From the NCBI GenBank assembly GCA_028023455.1, contig JAQFVV010012422.1:7863210-7927209 (forward strand): a stretch of DNA of 64,000 nucleotides. Reading direction: 5' to 3'. The stretch comes from Epiperipatus broadwayi (Eukaryota > Onychophora > Udeonychophora > Euonychophora > Peripatidae). Shown here piece after piece: positions 56,446-64,000 of the stretch. Below the pieces are notes generated by a model, which saw only the letters and a program-made list of their open reading frames with translations, did no database searches and was not told the origin of the DNA. The stretch's first letter is position 1; every line of letters begins with the position of its first letter. The translations under genes were made by a program, and so were the position numbers.

Positions 56446-56834
56446 ACAAACCTTCAGAAAAACATCAAAATGTAGGTAAGTTTACTATTTCAGAGAAAGA
56501 GAAAGAGAGAAGATATTTGAATTGCGTAAAAATGATTCTAAACATATGGGCTATAGACCGAAATATCTGATTTTGCTTAAAAAATTATCTTACATCGCAA
56601 CATATCATTTATAATATATATATATAAAAACAAGAATAGGCATTTAATCTTATGAATCAGTATTTATTAAAATGGGATAGAAAAAAAATCAAAGAAATAT
56701 TTAAGATTGGAAAAACGATTTGATTATTATAGATTGAATGGAATAATATAAGACAAGAAATGGTGTCTGTTCTTGTGGCCCATTCGTAGAAACATTTGAT
56801 TTTTTCTAAGCCGATTAATTTTTAATTATATTTT
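56446..56834. other. AT-rich stretch
   Basis: Nothing recognised. Confidence 0.4.
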
Positions 56835-57500
56835 TACATCCTATATATATAAAATTCAAATGAAAGTAAAAACTTTCTCTTAAACTACGAATAAATAATA
56901 TTCGTACATCAGCAAATGGTGAAGAATAAAGTGAATCTATCTATTTTTTAAGATTTAGATCTTTATAAGTTTTATTTGCTAACGTTGCTGAAAATAAACA
57001 GTGGAAATTATATATTAGCCTGATTTAAATATAGTATAATCATTTCAAAATTATAAATGTGCAAATAAAGGATAAAGATAAAGTCTCATTTTTTAATAAC
57101 CTCTCCATATAACTTTAATTGAACGTCAGTTTGTAAGTATTTAATGTATGTGAAATTCGGAATGGGTGTAAACTGATTCTTCTATAAGCTGTGGATAAAT
57201 AACACTCATGTATGAACAAATTATAAAAAAAAGAGTGAATCTGCCTATCTTTTAAATTTTATATCTTCTATGTGTAATAATTTGCTGACTCTGATGGAAA
57301 TAGAGAAAGATAAAAAAAAATAGCCTGATTTGAATATGGCATAATCATTTCAAAATTGCAATTGTGCAAATAGAGGATAAAAGCAGTGTCATTTTTTAAT
57401 TTCTCCTATATATAACCTTAATTAAATATCAGTTTTAAATATAAATATCAATAATCATAACTTAAAGTATATAAAATTTAAATGAAAGCAAACTTCTGTT
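56835..57500 (+). repeat. Diverged tandem repeat, about 300-bp unit
   Basis: Unit 1 (about 56835-57135) and unit 2 (about 57140-57435) share in order GTGAATCT.CCTAT, TAGCCTGATTT.AATAT, ATAATCATTTCAAAATT, GTGCAAATA.AGGATAAA and TCATTTTTTAAT. A third unit begins at about 57465 (TATATAAAATTTAAATGAAAG). Old, diverged satellite-like copies. Confidence 0.65.
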
Positions 57501-58335
57501 TTATTTGAATTTCATATTTATTTAGATATGTTTATTTGTTACATTCACACATCATAATAAATCCCTGAAAACATTTTATCTAACATATACTATTCTCGGG
57601 AAAGATAAATTATTATTCGCAGATATTAAAAGAAATTGAGAGTTTTCTGAGACCATGTGCTTGCAAAAATAGCTATCTGAGTTTAAACCCTTATAACAAC
57701 TTGGAATAGAAATAAAATAAAACCATCTTTTCTTTCTAATTAAACTCAACACAAAAAAAATGTTATTATTAGACAAAGAGATTTAGCCTTAGAGATTTGT
57801 CATTGAAGATTGATGGTTTCCTTAGCAACATCACTGCTAAAACACATTTCAAACTTATTTACATGGAAATAACTACCCTTTACTTATTTTAAATTAAGAA
57901 CAACCGAAAAATAGTCAGTTATAATGATGGTATTGATAAAAATTTTAATTCCTTAACACAAACTTGAAATATGCCATAAATTTAAATATTGGGTAGAAAA
58001 GAAAGAAAAGAAGATAAATAAAAAAATTAATGATTGAATACAATTATGGTGCTTTTTTTTTAATGAAACCATTTCACTGCTTTGGTCACCATTTTAAATT
58101 CATTTCATCAAGAGAAATGATCCACTGAATCAAAATTTATTAAATAAAGCATGAAAAATAAGTTTAACATAATTTATATTTCTAATTCATTTTTGGTGCA
58201 TATTTTTAATAATGAGTAAAACTTTTAATATTATTTATTTTTATTGACGACTAAGATGTCATGTTTTTTCTAGTACAGTCATTTTATTTTTTATAAAACT
58301 GCAGATCAATTAAATAAAAAATAGATTGATAAATA
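57501..58335. other. AT-rich stretch
   Basis: No gene or repeat recognised. Confidence 0.4.
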
Positions 58336-58343
58336 TAATATAT

Positions 58344-58782
58344 CAGGGGTGTCCAACAAGTCGATTGTGATCCACCGGTCGATCGCAAAGCCATCGCGAG
58401 GCCAATCTGGCAAGAGCTGTCGGGTAACGAGTGAAACAAATTAAGTCAAGATTTTCAAGTTTTTTTGTTATATTTGTTTTTGTTCTAAATTTTTTTCCAA
58501 TTCTAGATAGGTGAAGCCGACTAAGCCGTATCATTATTGAAAATAATATTTTTAATCTTGATTTAATGTAGCTAATATGAATTAATAAATATTGTTGCTT
58601 TTATTCCCCGGACATGAGTTTTTTGGCTCATTAAATAATTATTTTTTACTAGGTAGATATATAAAAATAAAATGTATTTCACACCTCCCTCCACTTAGAC
58701 TTCCCCTATTGCAACAAGTCGATCGCAACACATTTTTAAAATAAAAAGTAGATCTTATGAACACAAAAGTTGGCCATCCCTG
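58344..58782. mobile_element. hAT MITE with 8-bp TSD
   Basis: 439 bp. Ends CAGGGGTGTCCAACAAG and (reverse complement of the right end) CAGGGATGGCCAACTTT are hAT-type terminal inverted repeats. Target duplication TAATATAT (58336-58343) and TAATATAC (58783-58790). GTCGATCGCAA-type sequence recurs near both ends (about 58375 and 58720). No transposase. Confidence 0.88.
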
Positions 58783-58799
58783 TAATATACGGTATACAT

Positions 58800-59414
58800 T
58801 TTTCAATCTATTTCGGGGCAATATTTTTTATATAATCAAAAAAAAAATTAATAATGTAAGTAAATGTACAATTTTAGTGAGTTTATTTGCTTTAATAATG
58901 AAAGACATTTAAATGAATAAATAATTCTATTATAATTCAAACATTTAAAATTATTTACATGCACTATGCCATTAATGTTATAATCAGGTTTTCAATTGCA
59001 TTTGCTTGACTGTTAAAACTAAATTTAAAAATATTTTAACTGATTTTAATGACTAGAAACTATTTATGATTTTAAGTAAAATATCCATGTATCAGCAGTC
59101 ATTTATGATAATACAAGAGGTTATAGAATCTCTGTTCAGAAAAAGTACGTTACTGCACTTGTGGAAAATATACTTTTGTTGACATTGTATAAACGTAAAA
59201 ATAAGTTTAAACAAAATTCCATTACGTTTTTTTTAATTTGAAAAGTTAATATTTTATTTTTCCAGATTATTTTTAGTTTTTAATATTATGCTTTTGATAA
59301 AACTTTAAAAAAAAAACATAAATATATAATAAAGAATGATTTCTTTCATTAAAAATAAGATGCAAAAATAAAGGTCAATTGTAGTCATAAAAGTAACTTG
59401 TTAAAGAATTAAAT
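58800..59414. other. AT-rich stretch
   Basis: Nothing recognised. Confidence 0.4.
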
Positions 59415-59524
59415 AAAAATGAAGTAAATATGGGGGATTTGAACTCAGACTTCCTAGCCCTTCCCTATTCACACTATCTTGTACTATTGATACACATGAC
59501 TACACACATGCAGAAAAGATAAAT

Positions 59525-59580
59525 AATCACCAATAGACGTATTTTGTGCTAAACCAGCACTCATCAGTTGGTCCAGACTA
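59525..59580 (-). ncRNA. H1 hammerhead-like motif, G12 changed
   Basis: Minus strand: GTCTGGACCAA, CTGATGA, GTGCT-GGTTT-AGCAC, AAAA, TACGTCTA, TTGGTGATT. Stem I and stem II are excellent and CUGAUGA is intact; only G12 of GAAA is A. Confidence 0.65.
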
Positions 59581-60150
59581 CCATCTCTCATACATATATA
59601 TAATCAGTGCTCAGTTATTATTAAGATAGCAAATCCTTACTCTTTAGTGGCACTCACTCTAACTCTTCAATCATCTATACCACTGCAAATCTGACGATAT
59701 AATTCCCAAATCCCATACTGATGCCAATATTGTTGTCATGCCCATGTTGACCTCAAGTCACTCTGACCCCTCACGTATAGGATAGTATCCATAGTGAAGG
59801 GGCTTGAAAGTCTGAGTACAAATTTCCTATATTTACAATTAGGCTTCGGTATAAGAGTGCATGATATTTCAAATCTTAGATATTAAGCCTACATTCTACG
59901 CATCCCTCTTCTGTATATTTAAATGGGTACTGTCCTATACATGAGGGGTCAGAGTGACTTGAGGTCAACATGGGCATGACAACAATATTGGCATCAGTAT
60001 GGGATTTGGGAATTCTATCATCAGATTTTTAGTTGTATGGATGGCTGAAGAGTTGGAGGTTGGAGTGGATGGAAGCCTGTCCATTAAAGTGTAAGGATTT
60101 GCTATCTTAATATAAACTGAGCACTGATTATATATATATATGGGAGATGG

Positions 60151-60208
60151 TAGTCTGGATTGACTGATGAGAGCTGTTTTAGCACAAAATACATATATTG
60201 GTGATTAT
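60151..60208 (+). ncRNA. H1 hammerhead-like motif, G12 changed
   Basis: AGTCTGGATTGA, CTGATGA, GAGCTGTTTTAGCAC, AAAA, TACATATA, TTGGTGATT. Same G12 change as its partner copy, suggesting both come from one source RNA. Confidence 0.6.
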
Positions 60209-60360
60209 TTATCTTTTCTGCATGTGTGTGGTGATATGTATCAGTAGTATGAGAGTGTGGATAGTGAACGGTTTGAAAGTCTGAGTTCAAATCCCCTATA
60301 TTTACAATTAGGCTCCGATAATAAGAGTGCCTGGTATTTCAAATCTTAAAAATGAGGTAA

Positions 60361-61316
60361 GTAAATTGTATTATATTACATGCATTCATTTTGGAATTTA
60401 TTTTTAGTTCATCTTATTAATGTATATAATAAAAGTTTAATTGTAATTACATGGTAAATAAAATTTGAAATTTTTTTGTTTGATTATGTTTATAATGAAA
60501 GCCTATTTTGTCTCAGTTGAGAATATGGTGTTGAATAAAAATTAGATAAGTATATCTTATTTTAGCTAATGCACACATTTTTCAATTTGTTTTACTGTAT
60601 TTTATTAAAATTTAACATTAATGTCTATTTGAATTACTCAGTGAATAAAACTTGTATAAATACATTTTAGTGTAAATCTTATCATTTGATTTATAGAAAA
60701 ATACTGATTTTATTAATTTAACTTTCTATTATATAAGTAGTTATGTAAGATGGCTGTCATTTAAAAATAGTGGATATTTTTTAAGACTGCTACAATTAAT
60801 AGGTGTTTAGTTATTAAATAAAAGGTACATTTTGATGCTGATTGATATAGTGAATTCTCATATTAAAAGCATTTGTATAATGGTGCAAAAGTATATATAC
60901 CTGTGAAAAATAAAAAGTGGTATATATTGACATTAAGTTTTAAAATATACTCATTAAGGTTTATGACCTTGATGTGAATAATATATTAAAGAGAAGACAA
61001 GCAACTACAAATTATAATCAATGATGATTAAAAGTTATTGATTGGTTGTAGTACTTTATTGCACATTTGACTTTGAATAAAGAGCTTAATGCACACACAC
61101 ACATATATATATATATATAACCACATACAATACTAATAGTTCAATTATTAAGCACTTTGCTTATAATGGTTTAACAATGTCTAAAAATGATCTCTTTCTC
61201 TTCATATATATATACACACACAATAAAAAATAATAACGAATATAATTGTAATAATATATAATAAAAAAATATTATAATCTACTGAATTACTTTTAATTAT
61301 TCTCTTAACTTTCTTC
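60361..61316. other. AT-rich stretch with CA/TA microsatellites
   Basis: CA/TA tracts at about 61092-61118 and 61205-61222. No gene recognised. Confidence 0.45.
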
Positions 61317-61884
61317 AACTGTCATTTCAATTCAAATTTAAAAGAAGTAAATGTCATCATGTTATATCCCATGATTCCAAAATTTTAACATTAGCATTCT
61401 ATTTCTATTTTTGAAAATTGCCTCCCTAATTTGTCTTTTGTTATGGTTTCTCTCCTCATGGAGAATCTTAACATTTTCAAAATCAAAATTAAAGGTAAAC
61501 TTACATGTTTTTTCATAATCAAAGAAACAGAAGCTGTTATTAAATTATTATTACTTTTATTGTTTATAGTTTATAATTAAATAATGATTAAATTATCCAA
61601 ATATCAGCAGTTATTCATAATAAAAAGAAAACAATTATATAAGCATATAAAAAATAAGAGTAACAGTTTCTGTTTGCTTTGATCATGCAAAATATATAAG
61701 TTTACCTTTAATTTTGATCTTGAAAATGTTAACTTTCTTCATGAGGCGAGAAACCATAATAAAAGAAAAATTAAGGAGGAAATAGAATGTCTATAATTAG
61801 TGACCATCTGCTAATGTTAAAATTCGGAATTTTGGAATAAGACTTGATGACGTTTGCTTCCACTATATTTGAAATGACAATTAA
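61317..61884. pseudogene. Penelope-like element 3' end, head-to-head palindrome (first)
   Basis: Two imperfect inverted arms (about 61317-61545 and 61655-61884) around an AT-rich centre. The right arm read on the plus strand gives, with one frameshift, FDHAKYIS then FNFDLENVNFLHEARNHN, KRKIKEEIE. The left arm gives the same on the minus strand, decayed. The run FD.ENV..L..E.N..KR.I.E resembles the C-terminal part of the GIY-YIG endonuclease of Penelope-like elements. RT is absent because both arms are 5' truncated. The arms point outward. Confidence 0.6.
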
Positions 61885-61978
61885 ACAATATTAAGTAATT
61901 AACAGATATTGTATTATATACAGTGTCCCAATGAAAAGGTTGTCTTGTTCTTTCCCGAAGATATTTGGAGTACCATTT

Positions 61979-62255
61979 CTAAATCAATACATATTTTATA
62001 TAACAACATAGTTTACCTATGTGCCACAAATATTTTAAACCCTTATGAATTACAACATGAAATATCATAACATGTTTCATACCTTTATGGATCATCTTTA
62101 ATGCTCTCTCTACCATCACAAAATCTTGCAACCAATTGAAAACATTTTTGTGACTTTCATCTTCAATGCCATATAGAGTTTGAATCATTTAAAATATTTT
62201 AGTAGCAGTTTTGTCCAATTTGAAAGATAAAATTTGATGTTAACACTTTGTTCCA
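61979..62255 (-). pseudogene. mariner transposase N-terminal relic
   Basis: Minus-strand frame reads SFKLDKTATKIF, a stop, then MIQTLYGIEDESHKN and VFNWLQDFVMVERALKMI. This follows the mariner N-terminal pattern FKLGKTA.E....Q..YG...LS...VFEW..RF..GRE, the helix-turn-helix that binds the inverted repeat. The catalytic domain is missing. It lies between the two Penelope-like palindromes. Confidence 0.6.
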
Positions 62256-62553
62256 TTATAAATTAAGTAGAACTGGGTCCATATTCTAGTATATTGATTC
62301 AGAAATGGCACTAGAGAGAGAATCAATCACCTCTCCATTGGAGTCCAGTAATATATATATATAATATTATAAATCAATGTCTGTATTTCTTCAAAATAAT
62401 ATACGCAAATTTATAAATAAATATTTAAAAACACAGTATTTAAAAGCTTATAAAATATATATGTATAACCGTCACTTAGGAGCGCTTTCAACTAACTTGT
62501 AGCTTTGTCAACTATCACGTTTAAAATGTCAGCTTTCCCATAATTCTATGATG

Positions 62554-62811
62554 TCAATTTTCCCATAATTCTGTGATCTTAATGTTTGCTGCTTGCCTAT
62601 TAACCAAATGTTGCTTGTATTTACATATCAACATCGCCTCTTTAATTTTCCTTTTATTATTATTTCTTTCAGTTTTCAATATTTTTACGCTGTTATAATT
62701 AAAATCGAAACCATCTATACATGATTTATTATGGTCATAAAAGACAGAAAATGATAAATTATCATTATTTTTAAAATTTTGTTTTATATTTTGAACCCTT
62801 TTACAAAACAA
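62554..62811 (-). pseudogene. Penelope-like GIY-YIG C-terminus, left arm
   Basis: The 85-codon frame on the minus strand contains VFYDHNKSCIDGFDFNYNS, VKILKTERNNNKRKIKEA and HLVNRQ. In Penelope-like elements the C-terminal GIY-YIG endonuclease ends with a His-rich segment, FDF.NVKIL..E.N..KR...E...I......LN; the match in order and spacing is good. The GIY and YIG residues themselves are not included. The frame ends at the IR outer part with ELWEN. 5' truncated at the palindrome centre. The call rests on motif memory, so a profile search should confirm it. Confidence 0.65.
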
Positions 62812-62839
62812 AATTTTAAAAATAATGATAATTTATCAG

Positions 62840-63105
62840 CTTCTGTCTTTTATGACCATAATAAATAATACAAAATAAAATTTTAAAAATAATAATAATT
62901 TATCAGCTTCTGTCTTTTATGACCATAATAAATCATGTATATATGGTTTCGATTTTAATTATAACAACATAAAAATATTGGAAACTGAAAGAAATAATAA
63001 TAAAAGGAAAATTAAAGAGGCGATGTTGATATGTAAATACAAGCAACATTTGGTTAATAGGAAAGCAGCAAACATTAAGATCACAGAATTATGGGAAAGT
63101 TGACA
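62840..63105 (+). pseudogene. Penelope-like GIY-YIG C-terminus, right arm
   Basis: Plus-strand mirror copy: LSASVFYDHNKSCIYGFDF, NNIKILETERNNNKRKIKEA, ELWES then a stop. It differs from the left arm at several residues (SVKILKTE versus NIKILETE), so the two arms have diverged slightly or come from different source RNAs. The GAATTATGGGAAAG block is repeated at the stop. Confidence 0.65.
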
Positions 63106-63337
63106 TCATAGAATTATGGGAAAGCTGACATTTTAAACGTGATAGTTGACAAAGCTACAAGTTAGTTGAAAGCGCTCCTAATATACATATATTTTTTATA
63201 AGCTTTTAAATACTGTATTTTTAAATATTTATTTATACATATATATATACACACATACATATTACTGCAATCTTTAGTGTCTATATAAATATAATGGACC
63301 ATAAATAAAGGTGGGATTCCATTTTTATTGATAAAAG

Positions 63338-63400
63338 GAGGTTGCCTTGACAACAATTTGAGATTGTTTATTGTTTTTGATATTGTCTAAGTGTTGATTG
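63338..63400 (+). repeat. Dispersed repeat, second copy
   Basis: AGGAGGTTGCCTTGACAACA, then ATTGTCTAAGTGTTGA; matches the copy at 4678-4770. A longer associated segment continues to about 63470. Confidence 0.6.
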
Positions 63401-63522
63401 GTTTCTAATAATATATATTGTAATTCCTCATCATTTGTTATCTTATAACTGATCAATAGCCAACACATTGGCAAGCCAAAATCATAATAATGTAACCCAA
63501 TAACTGTCCAGGATAGAGAGAC

Positions 63523-63602
63523 AATACAATATGAAACCAGCTGTGAATAAATCTCTATCCAATACAATATGAAACCAGCTGTGAATAAATCTCTATCCAA
63601 TG
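63523..63602 (+). repeat. 38-bp tandem duplication
   Basis: AATACAATATGAAACCAGCT and GTGAATAAATCTCTATCC occur twice in a row, with identical sequence. Confidence 0.9.
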
Positions 63603-64000
63603 CACTTTAAAACTCATAAATCTCTCAGGTTCTTTTATAGTATAAATCTCAGAAAACGAATATAATTAATAACAATAATAATTATCTTAATAGAATATTC
63701 TTATTAGGCTACAATTATAGGGTTTGAAACTTATACTCTCGCGGTTCACGTTATAAGCTTAGATATCTTAAAACTTTAAATACTAGTTCAAGTTTCAATA
63801 TTTTGGTTTAATTTCAGATTTATATTATACTTAACATATGCAATATTTATTTAAGTTGTAAATAAAACATTTTATATCATTTTTATAACTTTATTTTTAA
63901 CATGGTTATGCTTCAATCAAATATAAAAAGCAAATATACAAAACTGAGTATATCAATATTTAAATGATTACTAATTATCATACAAAACATTCTTTAAAGC
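63603..64000. other. AT-rich end of window
   Basis: No gene or repeat recognised. Confidence 0.4.

Larger units (their letters stand above)
59428..60347. mobile_element. H1 head-to-head dimer, 13-bp TSD
   Basis: 920-bp insert between AAAAATGAAGTAA (59415-59427) and AAAAATGAGGTAA (60348-60360). The left copy (59428-59778) is in minus orientation and the right (59779-60347) in plus. Both have the H1 body (GGTCAGAGTGACTTGAGGTC, CCTGTCCATTAAAG on the right; the inverse on the left) and a ribozyme-like block. The end block TATTTACAATTAGGCT appears at about 59830 and again at about 60299, so the right copy also carries a repeated end. Confidence 0.88.
62411..63238. repeat. Near-perfect palindrome of about 830 bp
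   Basis: The left arm (62411 to about 62815) returns inverted to 63238. Shared blocks include GGAGCGCTTTCAACTAACTT, GTAGCTTTGTCAACTATCAC, CATCGCCTCTTTAATTTTCC and TGGTCATAAAAGACAG. The right arm carries an extra tandem copy of about 66 bp (TTTATCAGCTTCTGTCTTTT at about 62833 and 62899). It encloses the two Penelope-like frames listed next. Confidence 0.9.

Noticed and set aside
63325-63600. 91-residue minus-strand ORF
   Set aside because: Contains the translated 38-bp tandem duplication and a dispersed repeat; coding character is unlikely.

Overview
The window looks like part of a metazoan nuclear chromosome, most likely an arthropod. It is strongly AT-rich, has large spliced introns with GT..AG borders, and is packed with non-LTR retrotransposons, Penelope-like fragments, hAT and mariner relics, a tRNA-Gly-derived SINE and many foldback elements. 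There are no operons, bacterial start signals or long uninterrupted genes. The arthropod guess rests on the style of the single host gene, a zona pellucida (ZP) domain gene, and is an inference.

The host gene lies on the + strand. Five exons (5484-5659, 6114-6247, 11378-11526, 15076-15154, 15236-15386) join in frame into about 230 residues covering most of a ZP module. The first coding exon and signal peptide must lie further 5' and were not found. A weaker sixth exon is proposed at 44506-44605 after a possible 29 kb intron. Everything else in 15.4-44.5 kb is intronic or intergenic and mostly repeats.

Repeats by region. 0-5 kb holds a TIR element and small foldbacks. Introns at 5.6-15 kb hold hammerhead-bearing foldbacks, an RTE relic and a 73-bp x 5 minisatellite. 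17-23 kb holds foldbacks and SINE pieces. 23.76-26.92 kb is a nearly complete RTE-clade LINE on the minus strand. 28-32.5 kb is nested inverted-repeat elements. 33.6-41.0 kb is a tandem duplication carrying four copies of a second LINE, here called LINE-L, with a C-terminal CCHC finger and a (CATCA)n-like tail. 41-44.3 kb holds RTE pieces, one split by a hAT element that itself carries a SINE. 47.3-53.7 kb is an old RTE copy broken by five later insertions. 55-64 kb holds another LINE-L end, a hAT MITE, a hammerhead dimer, a mariner relic and two palindromic Penelope-like 3' ends.

The most interesting system is a set of short elements (families H1 and H2 here) carrying type I hammerhead ribozyme-like motifs. 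They are inserted as head-to-head inverted copies with 3' tails facing outward and flanked by 11-14 bp target-site duplications. Two palindromic fragments encoding what looks like the C-terminus of a Penelope-like GIY-YIG endonuclease (61.3-61.9 and 62.4-63.2 kb) have the same head-to-head layout. I infer that a Penelope-like machinery mobilises the ribozyme elements, and that its insertion mechanism makes inverted dimers.
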